64,000 nucleotides of DNA, taken from NCBI GenBank assembly GCA_947478405.1, contig CANJVX010000012.1, positions 1 through 64,000 of the forward strand, in the 5' to 3' direction. The translations under genes were made by a program, and so were the position numbers. Source of the stretch: Beijerinckiaceae bacterium (GTDB lineage Bacteria > Pseudomonadota > Alphaproteobacteria > Rhizobiales > Beijerinckiaceae). Below the pieces are notes generated by a model that worked only from the letters and a program-made list of their open reading frames with translations, was not told the origin of the DNA and searched no databases. Every line of letters begins with the position of its first letter. Within the stretch, counting starts at the first letter, position 1. Shown one piece after another: positions 38,755 through 48,154 of this stretch.

Positions 38755-38826
38755 CCCCTCAAGCAGGGTTAACCGAGCTTGGGGAAACCCCTTGCCCAGA
38801 CCCGCCGGGCGCTTTAGCACGAGGGA

Positions 38827-40632
38827 ATGAACGCCCTCGACGCCGAAGACGCCCGGTACAAAACCCTCACGCTGCTCAAAAGGCTGGTGAAGGAGCATGG
38901 GCGCCATCACGTCCGCTCCTATTTGCTTGCCGCCCTCTTGATGAGCATTGGCGCCGGGGCGACAGCCCTATCCGCCTGGATGCTGAAACCCGTCCTCAAC
39001 CACATGGTCGATGGCGAAGGCTTTAAAACACTGCAATATCTCGCGGCCGGCGTGACGGGATTGTTCTTTGTCCGCGGACTGGCGACCTGGGGCTATCAGG
39101 TCGTGCTGGCGCGTACCGGCAACCGCATTGTCGCAAGTGTCCAACGCAAGCTCTATGAGCATTTGCTGCAGCAGGACATGCGTTTCTTCCATGGGCGACA
39201 TTCCACCGAATTGATGACACATCTGGGCGGCGCCGCCAGTGGCGTGCGCGATGCGCTGCAGGTGGTCATTACAAGCGCGGGGCGCGATGTCCTTACACTT
39301 GTCGGCCTCATCATTGTCATGATCATACAAGATCCGGTGATGGCGCTGATAGCTTTGTCGATCATGCCACTGGGCGGTTATGCACTGAACCGGCTGATCC
39401 GCCGCGTGCGCCAATCGGCACGCCGATCTTACGCGGGCTCCGCGCTCATTCTTGAGACGATTCAGGAAACGGTGCAGGGTATCCGCATCGTAAAAAGCTT
39501 CAATCTCGAAGCCTCCATGCGCAAGCGCATGAATGACGCAGTGCGTGAAGTCGAACGCTCTGTAAATCGGATGGCGAGTGGGCAAGCGATATCAAGTCCG
39601 ATCTCGGATGGTGTCGCAGGTATCGCCATCGGCGCAGTAATTTTTTATGGCTCCTGGCGCGTGTCGATTGCAGGCGCTGATCCGGGCTCTTTCTTTTCTT
39701 TCGTTGGCGCGCTTCTTATGGCCTACGAACCCGGTAAGAAAATTGCTCGCTTGCATCTCGATATTCAAAGCGGCCTGACAGGCGCACGTATGATCTATGA
39801 AGTGCTTGATACACCCGCACAGGAAAAGACCGAGACTGACCTCCCCAACCTTCAAGTCAGCGAAGGTCGCATCACATTCCACGATGTGTCCTTCAGCTAT
39901 CGTGACGAAGAGCCTGTGCTGGATGAACTCAACCTCGTAGCCGAGCCTAATTCAACAACGGCGCTGGTAGGCCCGTCGGGTGGCGGCAAGTCAACAATCG
40001 TCGCTTTAATCCAGCGCTTCTTCCAGCCAGCGGACGGACAGATCAGGATCGATGGCCAGAACATTATGGACGTCGATCTGGCTTCACTGCGCGACAAGAT
40101 TGCTTTCGTCTCGCAGGATGTTTTCCTGTTTCGCGGCACAATCCGCGACAATATTGCCATGGGCAAAACTGGCGCCACAGAAGATGAGATTGTGGATGCT
40201 GCACGCATGGCAAATGCGCATGATTTTATCATGGGCTTTACCTCGGGATATGACACCAATGTCGGTGAGCAGGGCGCGCAATTGTCAGGTGGCCAACGCC
40301 AGCGAATTGCTATTGCCCGTGCCTTTTTGAAAAATGCGCCCATCATTCTGCTTGATGAGCCCACGGCCGCGCTCGATTCTGAATCCGAGCGCGAAGTGCA
40401 GAAAGCTCTTGATAGCCTGCGTCATGGACGCACAACAATTGTTGTTGCCCATCGTCTGCAGACCATCGTTAATTCAGACCGGATCTGCGTAATCGAAAAT
40501 GGGCGCGCGGTTGAAACTGGCACACATGATGAATTGATCGTTGCGAAGGGCACTTATCATGCGTTCTTCGCGACGCAATTTGGTGAAAGCGCAACGCCTG
40601 TTAAATTTGGGGCTTCAGCGCGTTCGCACTGA
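38827..40632 (+). CDS. MsbA-like ABC exporter (fused permease-ATPase)
   Basis: A 601-residue half-transporter. Six membrane helices span about residues 30-315 with the TMD motif 'VQRKLYEHLLQQDMRFF'. The ATPase domain carries Walker A GPSGGGKST, LSGGQRQR and 'IILLDEPTAALD'. It most resembles MsbA/lipid or glycan flippases and functions as a homodimer. Its overlap (32 bases) with a convergent O-antigen-ligase-like gene supports a cell-surface role, but the substrate is not determined. GAGGG lies very close to the ATG, so the exact start is uncertain. Confidence 0.88.
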   Translation: MNALDAEDARYKTLTLLKRLVKEHGRHHVRSYLLAALLMSIGAGATALSAWMLKPVLNHMVDGEGFKTLQYLAAGVTGLFFVRGLATWGYQVVLARTGNRIVASVQRKLYEHLLQQDMRFFHGRHSTELMTHLGGAASGVRDALQVVITSAGRDVLTLVGLIIVMIIQDPVMALIALSIMPLGGYALNRLIRRVRQSARRSYAGSALILETIQETVQGIRIVKSFNLEASMRKRMNDAVREVERSVNRMASGQAISSPISDGVAGIAIGAVIFYGSWRVSIAGADPGSFFSFVGALLMAYEPGKKIARLHLDIQSGLTGARMIYEVLDTPAQEKTETDLPNLQVSEGRITFHDVSFSYRDEEPVLDELNLVAEPNSTTALVGPSGGGKSTIVALIQRFFQPADGQIRIDGQNIMDVDLASLRDKIAFVSQDVFLFRGTIRDNIAMGKTGATEDEIVDAARMANAHDFIMGFTSGYDTNVGEQGAQLSGGQRQRIAIARAFLKNAPIILLDEPTAALDSESEREVQKALDSLRHGRTTIVVAHRLQTIVNSDRICVIENGRAVETGTHDELIVAKGTYHAFFATQFGESATPVKFGASARSH

Positions 40633-41830
40633 TGCTTTTGGCACTCGGGCGTTCCGTGCGGTATTGACCCTTAGCGACCAATGCGAACAGAATACCAACT
40701 ACAGAGAGAATTGTGATCCACCAGATCTGAGCTGTTACCAAGCCAGACAGGCCAATCGTGCAGCCGCACACAAGCGCACCCTGCATGAAACCGGTCAGCG
40801 GCTTGGGTAATCTCGTGGCAGATGAGAATGCCAGATAGATCAACGCGGCCAAAGATGCCGCGCCGATCAAACCAAGCTCGTACCAAACTTCGAAAATGAC
40901 ACTGCGCGGCATGGTCGATGGCAGATAACCCATCATAAATCCGCGCGCCACCGTATCATAGCCATGGCCCGCGATGAGGCGCAGGCCTTCTGTTGTGAAT
41001 AAAACTTCTGCTGTTTGCATGGCCACAGCAAAAGAACTTGTGCTTGAACGCATCAGAGGCGCAAGCGCCAAAGGTAATGCGGGTGCCAGAAGAATAAGCA
41101 CAGCAAAAGCCAATCCAAATACTCGGCCAATTTTCATCTGCGATGAGTTCGACAAAGAGAAAACAATCGCGCCTGCAGCCAAGGCGCCCAAAGCAGCTGG
41201 CATCCAAACCGCAATAATGGCGACTGCAACAGCAACGGCCAGAAGTCCAGTGGACATCCAACGGTCACGCACAGCCAGTGCGGCAAGAGCGGGCCAGAGT
41301 AGCATGCCCATCGTTAGACACACGCGATCGAGCGTCGACGTTTCAATATCTTGCACAACCAGGGGCGGGGCCAAGATGGCAATAATGAGCGTCGTCAAAG
41401 CGCCCACGCCAAGACCGATCGGCAGCAGATAGAGATTGGACGTCTTGCTGTGGGAGGGCAGAGCTGCCGCTGTCAGCATCGCAAAAAGCACCGTGCCACC
41501 CGTCTTGAAATAACGTTCGGCAGCAATGGCGGTGAAGGGTGTCCAGAGCAGGCTGAGCAAACCCCAGGCCATCAGGAAGAAAGTCATCAGACATAGCGGC
41601 GAGACAATAGCAGTGCGCAGTCGCTCCATATGCGCCCGTTTAGGATCGAGCAACACACCCAACACGATCAGCGCTGCGCCAACCGGCATCACGGTAAAAA
41701 TCAAACGCCGCGACATCAACGAGCCAGACGGCACGCCGATGGCGAGCACAGCTATGCCTAAACGAATCAGGAGGCCTGCGGCCTGCTGGGCGGGATCGTC
41801 GTAGGGGCGTGGGGAGAGTGGATCAGCCAT
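40601..41830 (-). CDS. O-antigen ligase-like polytopic membrane protein
   Basis: A 409-residue protein with about 10-11 hydrophobic segments and a long loop containing 'GHGYDTVARGFMMGYLP' before 'VWYELGLIGAASLAAL'. This loop-plus-helix layout fits the Wzy/WaaL superfamily, which polymerises or ligates surface glycans. The start MADPLSPRPYDD is chosen because the upstream in-frame stretch (to 41932) is not hydrophobic and no good ribosome binding site is seen. Specific activity unknown. It overlaps the 3' end of the MsbA-like exporter. Confidence 0.65.
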   Translation of the reverse strand: MADPLSPRPYDDPAQQAAGLLIRLGIAVLAIGVPSGSLMSRRLIFTVMPVGAALIVLGVLLDPKRAHMERLRTAIVSPLCLMTFFLMAWGLLSLLWTPFTAIAAERYFKTGGTVLFAMLTAAALPSHSKTSNLYLLPIGLGVGALTTLIIAILAPPLVVQDIETSTLDRVCLTMGMLLWPALAALAVRDRWMSTGLLAVAVAVAIIAVWMPAALGALAAGAIVFSLSNSSQMKIGRVFGLAFAVLILLAPALPLALAPLMRSSTSSFAVAMQTAEVLFTTEGLRLIAGHGYDTVARGFMMGYLPSTMPRSVIFEVWYELGLIGAASLAALIYLAFSSATRLPKPLTGFMQGALVCGCTIGLSGLVTAQIWWITILSVVGILFALVAKGQYRTERPSAKSISANALKPQI

Positions 41831-41950
41831 GGCAACATTGATGGAGAGAGGAGACAGACCCCTCTTTAGGGCCTCGTCGGTTAGGATCATCTTACCGGAG
41901 TTGCAGAATTTGTGGTGTGGGTGGCGCGCCACAGCCCCCTCAAAAGCGCC

Positions 41951-42373
41951 TCAGCCATCCGCCACAGGTTTGCGACGCAACGCCTTGACCTCGCCGCGCA
42001 CGCCCTTGGCCTCACGACGGCGGATTTTCGAGCCAAGCGTCGGCTTGGTCGGACGGCGGATGATGACGGGGCGAGCGGCTTCCTGAATCAGGACTATCAG
42101 GCGCTCCAGCGCATCGGCCCGATTGCGCTCCTGCGTCCGGAAGCGCTGAGCGGAAATGACGATAACGCCCTCGCGCGTGGCGCGCCGCCCGGCGAGACGA
42201 ATGAGCCTGTCGCGGACGGGCTCCGAGAGATTCGGCGAAGCGGCCGCATGGAAGCGCAACTGAACGGCGCTCGAAATCTTATTCACATTTTGCCCGCCCG
42301 GGCCAGACGCCCGGACGAAGCTTTCCTCAATCTCACTCTCGTCGAGATGGATTCGGTCAGTGATGCGGATCAT
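41951..42373 (-). CDS. arfB: Alternative ribosome rescue factor ArfB (peptidyl-tRNA hydrolase)
   Basis: A 140-residue protein with the release-factor GGQ motif at residues 26-28 (ASGPGGQNVNK) and a lysine/arginine-rich C-terminal tail (IIRRPTKPTLGSKIRRREAKG) that threads into the empty mRNA channel. This is the layout of ArfB (YaeJ), which frees ribosomes stalled on non-stop mRNA. It lies 35 bases downstream of the ThDP enzyme gene on the same strand and may be cotranscribed, though a functional tie is not evident. Confidence 0.93.
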   Translation of the reverse strand: MIRITDRIHLDESEIEESFVRASGPGGQNVNKISSAVQLRFHAAASPNLSEPVRDRLIRLAGRRATREGVIVISAQRFRTQERNRADALERLIVLIQEAARPVIIRRPTKPTLGSKIRRREAKGVRGEVKALRRKPVADG

Positions 42374-42408
42374 GGGCGAAAGCTAGAAGCTTTGCCACGT
42401 CCTGTCGA

Positions 42409-44244
42409 TCACTCGCGCCGCCCCGCCGTATGGCCGCGATTGGCTTCGCCAGGCGCACCGACATCAATCAAAGCTTCGATGACATAGGGCTTGCCTTCGC
42501 GCACAGCCTTCTCGCCGCGCAAAAGTGCCGCGGCCAAATCAGCCGCTGTCTCGAACGGTCCTTCGGCGGCCACACCCTGAGCACGCGCCAGACCGACGAG
42601 ATCAACCGGCGGGTCATTCATCTCTTGACCGACGAATTTATTCTCGACGGGACGACCGCGCTGCTTGGCCATCAATTCCTGATGGGCCACGTCATTGTAA
42701 TAAACGCGGTTGTTGGCGATCACCAAGAGAAGGGGAATGCCCATATGAGCGGCTGTCCAAAGAGCGCTGCCGCCCATGCAGAAATCGCCATCGCCCACAA
42801 CGGCCACACAGAGCCGACCCGAGCCTTTCAGCGCAAGTGCGGTGCCGATCGCATTGGCTGGACCCGAGCCAACGCCACCACCACCATCGAATCCGACATA
42901 ATCAAGCGGGCCTTTGAAATTCACAGTGTCAGAGGGCCAACCAAGCGAGAAACCGGCCATGGTAACATCGCGCGACTGCGTGAACTCACGCATCACAAGA
43001 GCCATGTCTTTCAGGCCCATCATGCCTTCTGTGCGCGGTCTGGGCAGCGCTTGTGCCTGACGCGTCGGCCATTTCGGCTGCGCCTTATCCTTGATGCCAC
43101 GCAGACGACGAACAGCTTCCGTCAGCGGACGGATGAGTTCGTTAGGAGAAGCCAAAATTTTCAGATCACAGGCAGGCAGGCCGAAATAATCCATATTCCA
43201 GCCATTGTGCAGATATTCATCGAGCGAGCAGTGAATGACTTGCGCTTCAACCGGAGCATTTTTGCCAAGCGTCTGCGCAAAATGGCCCTTCAGATCCATC
43301 CAGTCGAGCGAAAGGACGACATCGGCTTCCTTGGTCGCGGCTGTGGTTCCTGGCGAGGGGCGGAAGCGGGGCTCAAAAACATGCAGTGGATGTTCGGTGG
43401 GGAAAGATGCGCCGGTCTTCATGTCAGTGAGAACAAGTGCCCCCAAAGCTTCGGCCAATTCCACGCGCGCATCCCAATCCGCCTGCGAGCGGGAGACGCG
43501 GCCCATGAGTATCATCGGCTTCTTCGCATTCACGAGCAGACGTGCAGCTTCTTCGACAGTTTCCGCTGCGGGTGCCGCAGGACGTCCCGGCTTATGGCGT
43601 TCCACATCAGGAAAATGCACCGGACCATCGAGTTTTGATTCCTGCAAAGCGACATCGAGGCAGACATAGGTCGGGCCGCGTGGCTCGGTGGCAGAAATCT
43701 GATGTGCACGCATCATAGCTTCAAGCGTCGCGCCCACAGAGCGGGGTTCATCATCCCATTTCGTATAATGGCGAATAAGGGCACCCTGATCTTTTGATGT
43801 ATGAATCCAGTCGATCCACGGGCGACGTTCTTCCGCATCGCCCGGACCTGTTGCACCCAGCATGAAGACAGGTGCGCGCCCGCACCAGGCATTGAAGATT
43901 GCCATGGTCGCATGCATCAGGCCAACATTGGAATGCAGCGCCACGCCCATCGGCTTTTCAGTCACCTTGGCATAGCCCTGCGCAATAGCCACCGCATGTT
44001 CTTCATGCAAGCAAACCAGCATTTGCGGATCGCGATTGCCAAGATAATTGACCATGGAATCATGCAGGCCGCGATAGCTTGCTCCCGGCGTCAGCGCGAT
44101 ATAGCGCAGATCGAGGCGGCGCAACATTTCCGCCATCGCGTCCGACGCCCAGCCCATTTCGACATTGCTTGGGGTTTGGAGCCTGTCCTTATCGTGGAAC
44201 GTGGCGGTGGCGAGTTTAATGTCTTGATTCTTGGCATTCGTCAT
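42409..44244 (-). CDS. Thiamine diphosphate-dependent enzyme, acetolactate synthase-like
   Basis: A 611-residue ThDP enzyme of the acetolactate synthase/decarboxylase superfamily. The catalytic glutamate lies in 'CLHEEHAVAIAQGYAK' near the N terminus, and the cofactor motif 'VVGDGDFCMGGSALW' ends at 'ANNRVYYND'. The middle domain has 'KPMILMGRVSRSQ'. It is not a standard IlvB: no regulatory subunit gene adjoins it, and the sequence resembles uncharacterised ThDP enzymes. The ATG follows GGGAGGAACAG. It is divergent from the first isochorismatase-like gene, so a link to the exported cluster is possible. Confidence 0.85.
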   Translation of the reverse strand: MTNAKNQDIKLATATFHDKDRLQTPSNVEMGWASDAMAEMLRRLDLRYIALTPGASYRGLHDSMVNYLGNRDPQMLVCLHEEHAVAIAQGYAKVTEKPMGVALHSNVGLMHATMAIFNAWCGRAPVFMLGATGPGDAEERRPWIDWIHTSKDQGALIRHYTKWDDEPRSVGATLEAMMRAHQISATEPRGPTYVCLDVALQESKLDGPVHFPDVERHKPGRPAAPAAETVEEAARLLVNAKKPMILMGRVSRSQADWDARVELAEALGALVLTDMKTGASFPTEHPLHVFEPRFRPSPGTTAATKEADVVLSLDWMDLKGHFAQTLGKNAPVEAQVIHCSLDEYLHNGWNMDYFGLPACDLKILASPNELIRPLTEAVRRLRGIKDKAQPKWPTRQAQALPRPRTEGMMGLKDMALVMREFTQSRDVTMAGFSLGWPSDTVNFKGPLDYVGFDGGGGVGSGPANAIGTALALKGSGRLCVAVVGDGDFCMGGSALWTAAHMGIPLLLVIANNRVYYNDVAHQELMAKQRGRPVENKFVGQEMNDPPVDLVGLARAQGVAAEGPFETAADLAAALLRGEKAVREGKPYVIEALIDVGAPGEANRGHTAGRRE

Positions 44245-44400
44245 TCTGTTCCTCCCGGGGCTCTTGGAGAGTGGCCCTTTGATGGCGGCGATCTTACGAG
44301 AAAGCCGATGGGCGGGGCAAGCAGAGGCAGGCTTTCGCTTCCATGAAAGCACCGCTAGCATAAGATGACGGCCCAAAAAGAGCCGCTTCGGGAGGACGCC

Positions 44401-45033
44401 ATGAATTTTCGACAAAGCCTTTTTTGCGGACTAATTGCGGGAGCCAGCGTCATCGGCGCAGCGCGAGCCGATGTGATTTCCGAATGGAAAGATCTCGCCT
44501 TTCCGCCAGCACCCGAATTGAAAACAGCAAAAGTAGATCCCGCCACGACCGCCCTTCTGCTGCTCGACTTCACAAATCAGACCTGCACACCCGAGCGGCG
44601 TCCGCGTTGCGCAGCGCAAGTGCCGGGTCTGGCTAAACTTCTGGCCGATGCGCGCGCCAAGAATGTTTTCGTTGTCTACAGTGTGGCCACCGCGGGCTCA
44701 GACCGAAAAGACATTCTTTCACCATTGGCCGCACGCGATAGCGACCCTGTTTTGCCGCCGCTAGGCCCTGACAAATTCATCGGCAGTGATTTTGAAAAGA
44801 TGCTGAAGGACAAGGGTATCCAGACCATCATCATCGCGGGCACAGCTGCGCATACATCCGTTTTGCATACGGGCGGTGAAGCCGTCTTGCGCGGCTTCAA
44901 AGCTGTTGTGCCGGTTGATGGAATGTCGTCAAATGAGGCCTTCACGGAGGCCTATACGGCCTGGCATATGGTCAATGCTGCCCGCATCATGAATGGTGTC
45001 ACGCTGACACGCGTGGGCATGATTTCCTTCTGA
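44401..45033 (+). CDS. Exported isochorismatase-fold protein lacking the family cysteine (paralogue 1)
   Basis: A 210-residue protein with a signal peptide (about 1-23). The cysteine-hydrolase fold is recognisable: Asp56 (LLLLDF) and Lys125 (GPDKF) match two members of the Asp-Lys-Cys triad, but the nucleophile position in GTAAHTSVLHT is Ser153. True isochorismatases (EntB, PhzD) also lack this cysteine, so loss of activity cannot be concluded. Cys62 and Cys70 (TCTPERRPRC) are conserved in the paralogue and could form a periplasmic disulfide. GGGAGGACGCC precedes the ATG. It converges on the paralogue across a shared terminator. Confidence 0.8.
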   Translation: MNFRQSLFCGLIAGASVIGAARADVISEWKDLAFPPAPELKTAKVDPATTALLLLDFTNQTCTPERRPRCAAQVPGLAKLLADARAKNVFVVYSVATAGSDRKDILSPLAARDSDPVLPPLGPDKFIGSDFEKMLKDKGIQTIIIAGTAAHTSVLHTGGEAVLRGFKAVVPVDGMSSNEAFTEAYTAWHMVNAARIMNGVTLTRVGMISF

Positions 45034-45034
45034 T

Positions 45035-45077
45035 ACAAAAAAGCGCCGCTCTGTTTTCAGGGCGGCGCTTCTTTTTT
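45035..45077. terminator. Bidirectional terminator between the isochorismatase-fold paralogues
   Basis: Stem AAGCGCCGC (45041-45049) and GCGGCGCTT (45062-45070), extended inward by a T-G pair and CTG/CAG, with a TTTT loop. A runs upstream and T runs downstream allow use on both strands. Confidence 0.85.
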
Positions 45078-45091
45078 GTCGTTGAAATGAT

Positions 45092-45721
45092 TTAGAACGA
45101 AATCATATCAGTCTTGGTGAGCTTCACACGGTCGGCTAGGCCCGGACCATTGACAAGCTGCCAAGCCACGATCTGTTCCGACCAGGCATTATTGCCCGAC
45201 ATGCCATCAATGGGCAGCAGCACGTCATAATTGCGGAAAGCAGCACCCGTTGCCGTATAGAGCACCGCGCCATTGGCGGCCGTGCCCACCGGTATCACCG
45301 TCTTGATGCCCTTATCCTTGAAAATCTTATCGAGATCCGTACCGAGGAATTTGTCGGCGCGGGCAGCCACAATGGGATCACCGGCTTGAGCGGCAAGCTC
45401 AGGCAAGAAATTCGTCATGACCGGATCATTGCCTGTGACTGCATAGACCACATGCATGCCCTTGGCGCGTGCATCAGCGAGCAATTTTTTCACGGGCGTA
45501 ACGGTTGCCACACAACGCGGGCGTGCCTGTTCGGTGCAGGATGCCTTCATGAAATCCATCACGAGCAAAACCGTGGTTTTCGGATCGACAGTGACCTTCT
45601 GAAGAGCGGGCATATCGGGTGCCTTGATCCCGGCCCATTCGGCTGAAAGATCGGCGGCTTGCACCGATGTGGCGGCAAAAGCGAGGGCCGTAGCCGCGAC
45701 AAGGCGTTTCATCATTTTCAT
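45092..45721 (-). CDS. Exported isochorismatase-fold protein lacking the family cysteine (paralogue 2)
   Basis: A 209-residue paralogue of the facing gene, with a signal peptide ending VQA. Asp56 (LLVMDF) and Lys124 (RADKF) are kept, but the nucleophile position in GTAANGAVLYT is Ala152. Cys62 and Cys70 match the paralogue. Both proteins end in 'MISF'. The start at MKMMKRL is supported by GGGAGAG 7 bases upstream. It lies 22 bases after the heme/propeller gene on the same strand, so it is likely in one operon with that gene and the cytochrome. Confidence 0.8.
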   Translation of the reverse strand: MKMMKRLVAATALAFAATSVQAADLSAEWAGIKAPDMPALQKVTVDPKTTVLLVMDFMKASCTEQARPRCVATVTPVKKLLADARAKGMHVVYAVTGNDPVMTNFLPELAAQAGDPIVAARADKFLGTDLDKIFKDKGIKTVIPVGTAANGAVLYTATGAAFRNYDVLLPIDGMSGNNAWSEQIVAWQLVNGPGLADRVKLTKTDMISF

Positions 45722-45743
45722 TTCAGTCTCTCCCAAAATTTTC

Positions 45744-47591
45744 TTAGTGTGCGGTGCGCGTCGCGAGCGTCTTCATGTCGTCTTCGCTGCGCACTGTCAT
45801 GACTGCAACGCGACGCGTGCGTGAATAGGGCAACACAACCTGTAGCTTTCCGTCCTTTTCCAGCAGAGAGATATGACGCGTCTCAGTTCCGCGTGATGGC
45901 AGGTCATAGATCGTCCATTGCGAGGTTGTCTGATTGAATTTAGCAATCGAATCCGTGCTCCACAAATTCGTCCAGACATTGTGACCCTTGTCGACGGCCA
46001 CCTGATAGGGCTGCTGGGCTGCCGGATTGGGTAGTGGAATCAGATCAACCTTGTTGGTCTTGATATCTATACGCGCCAGATTGCCACCAAAAGAATTGCC
46101 GACAAAGACATATTGCCCATCGGGATTCTTGTCGCCGCCCATGCGCCGTGCGCCCTGTGCCCATGGATAGGGCGTGTTGAAATCAGGCACGACATAATTG
46201 GCATAGAGTTTCTTTTCATCGGCAGTGAGGCGATCAACTTCAGCCTGCACTGGCGGCAATTGAATTTCGACTGTCTGGCCGGTGACGGGATCGCCGCGCA
46301 CCACTCTGTCGAATTTCATATCGAGCCACCAGCCATTGCCAGAAGCATCAGCAGCAGTACCGTAAACTGTGCCTACACCCTTTTCGGTCTTGTAAGTGAC
46401 GGACTTAAATTCGAGGAAAGCTTCCTTCTCCGGATCAAAGCGCAAGACGCCATCGGGCGTTGTCACCCAGATCAAGCCTTTGGGGTCAACATCAAGCGTT
46501 CCGGCCGTGCCCGACATGGGCTTTGGCGGCACATAGACTTTCACGCTTTCCGTTTTCGGGTCGAGCTTGGCAAGACCTGTAGGATTGCCACCAGGTGATG
46601 CACCCGGGCGCGTGTTGAACCAGATAAAACCCTTCTGGTCGCGCACGATGCCGTGGGTCTGCGAGGCAAAACCATTGGGCTCTTCAACCTTGATGGCTTT
46701 GAAGGCGCCGGTCTTTGCATCGATGCGGCCCACCGTAATTGTGCGGCTCGGCCAAGAATGTGTGAACCAGATATTGCCGTCGAGATCGGCTTCGGCATCA
46801 TGCACGCCGTAGCCACCAAACATGCCCGACGGCGTGCCTTTGGTCCAATCGCTGCCATCATTGGTAAAATAAGTTCCCGGTAGCTTTAGATCAGGATCGA
46901 GCGGAACATCATATTCTTTGAATACGGCACGTGCTGCTTCGCCGGTCGGGCGCGTACGCAGATTGTAATTCATCGACGTCTCGCCGGGGCCCCGCGCGCG
47001 CGCCAGATAGCGAGCGAGTTCAGCCTGATTTCCATCGATGCTGACATTTGGCTTTTCATGATCGCCGCGATGAACGCCCAGAACATTGAAGCGCTTCATC
47101 GCTTCAAGAATGGAATTCCAACCCACTTCATCAAACTTGTGCTGCAGCGGATAAGCGGCCGTATGGCAACCTGTACAGGTTTTACGAATGAAGGTTTTCA
47201 TCCGTGCGTCATCGGCTGTTGCCTCGGGCAGAGCTGCAAGGAACTCGTCACCTGGCAATTGCCGCACAAAATCAGCAAAGCTGTGGAGCGTGAAATCCTG
47301 CACCTTGGCGCCGTTCAAGGCGACATCGCTTTTGCCCGTGTCATAGGCAATGGCCTGTGCCCAGACACGATATTTCCCATCCGGCATATCGGGGAAATAA
47401 TAGCGCCCCGTCTGGTCGGTGAAGACCGTGGTGGTGATGGGCGAGCCATCCATTTTGGCGGAGACCGTGACGCCCGCCATAGCGGCGCCATCCTTGGTCC
47501 TGATCGCGCCAGAAAGCAGCGCATCCGCCTGGGCGGGAACGGCAAAGGCGCCAAAAAGTGCCAGAACACTGACGGTTGAAAGAAATTTCAT
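45744..47591 (-). CDS. Exported heme-c protein with CarboxypepD_reg-like and Vgb-like propeller domains
   Basis: A 615-residue exported protein with a 22-residue signal peptide ending AQA. Residues about 25-100 are an Ig-like carboxypeptidase-regulatory domain ('TDQTGRYYFPDMPDGKYRV'). A CxxCH heme-c site follows at 139-143 (CTGCH). The rest is a beta-propeller of the Vgb/SMP-30-like type with repeated 'DAEADLDGNIWFTHSW', 'DQKGFIWFNTR' and 'DPKGLIWVTT' blades. Streptogramin lyases share this propeller, but the heme site and location suggest a periplasmic redox or sensing role. GAGGCCATC precedes the ATG. The cytochrome c gene lies 11 bases upstream. Confidence 0.83.
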   Translation of the reverse strand: MKFLSTVSVLALFGAFAVPAQADALLSGAIRTKDGAAMAGVTVSAKMDGSPITTTVFTDQTGRYYFPDMPDGKYRVWAQAIAYDTGKSDVALNGAKVQDFTLHSFADFVRQLPGDEFLAALPEATADDARMKTFIRKTCTGCHTAAYPLQHKFDEVGWNSILEAMKRFNVLGVHRGDHEKPNVSIDGNQAELARYLARARGPGETSMNYNLRTRPTGEAARAVFKEYDVPLDPDLKLPGTYFTNDGSDWTKGTPSGMFGGYGVHDAEADLDGNIWFTHSWPSRTITVGRIDAKTGAFKAIKVEEPNGFASQTHGIVRDQKGFIWFNTRPGASPGGNPTGLAKLDPKTESVKVYVPPKPMSGTAGTLDVDPKGLIWVTTPDGVLRFDPEKEAFLEFKSVTYKTEKGVGTVYGTAADASGNGWWLDMKFDRVVRGDPVTGQTVEIQLPPVQAEVDRLTADEKKLYANYVVPDFNTPYPWAQGARRMGGDKNPDGQYVFVGNSFGGNLARIDIKTNKVDLIPLPNPAAQQPYQVAVDKGHNVWTNLWSTDSIAKFNQTTSQWTIYDLPSRGTETRHISLLEKDGKLQVVLPYSRTRRVAVMTVRSEDDMKTLATRTAH

Positions 47592-47602
47592 GATGGCCTC
47601 CC

Positions 47603-47989
47603 TCAATTGTCTTCGCGGCGTTCGCCGGTCGCACGTGCAGTTGGCTTGGGATCAAGGGGAGGTGGATCGAGCGTCTGGATGTAGGCAACGATCGAACGAA
47701 TTTGGGTGGTATTGAACTGGTGCTTGAAGCCCGGCATGCGCTGGGGCACACCATTAGAGATGACTTCGGCCATAACATCCGCCTGGCCGCCCAGGTTTTC
47801 CTTCGACAGGGCCGGGCCAAAGCGACCGCTGGTGACGAGGGGGCGGGTGTGGCAAACACCGCAGGATTGTTCATAGAGTTGGCGGCCGGCGGCCAGATCC
47901 GGCTTTGAGGCAGGCCCGCCTGCGTTTTGCGCCAGAGCAGGCAGAGCCAAAAGGCTCGCGAATAGGAATACGCCCGTCATTCGCGTCAT
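47603..47989 (-). CDS. Small exported cytochrome c
   Basis: A 128-residue class I cytochrome c with a signal peptide of about 20 residues ending ALA. The heme site is CGVCH (43-47) and the distal ligand is probably Met85 in QRMPGF. It carries electrons in the periplasm, presumably to a terminal oxidase. GGAGGAAGCC precedes the ATG. It is cotranscribed with the heme/propeller gene and divergent from the molybdenum hydroxylase subunit across a 165-base gap, which makes it a plausible electron acceptor for that enzyme. Confidence 0.92.
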   Translation of the reverse strand: MTRMTGVFLFASLLALPALAQNAGGPASKPDLAAGRQLYEQSCGVCHTRPLVTSGRFGPALSKENLGGQADVMAEVISNGVPQRMPGFKHQFNTTQIRSIVAYIQTLDPPPLDPKPTARATGERREDN

Positions 47990-48154
47990 TGGCTTCCTCC
48001 CCAGAGTTTTATTCTTGGCGCTCAGCCTATGCCTAAGCAGGCAGGCCTGAAAAGGGGGAAAGCGAGTGAATTTGATGCCTCAGACAAATTGCGGAGCGAC
48101 GCGATTCATGGCTCACTCTCACCAACGACAAAAAGGCACCCTCGGGAGGATCCA

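Noticed and set aside
38755-38826. Terminator after the tandem binding-protein genes
   Set aside because: GGGGAAACCCC and GCCC/GGGC can pair but the stems are 4 bases long and no T run follows.
42409-44244. Acetolactate synthase large subunit IlvB
   Set aside because: ThDP motifs are present but there is no ilvN partner and the sequence looks unlike canonical IlvB, so only the superfamily is assigned.
45744-47591. Virginiamycin B lyase (antibiotic resistance)
   Set aside because: The propeller is similar, but the added Ig-like and heme-c parts, signal peptide and redox neighbourhood argue against a resistance enzyme.
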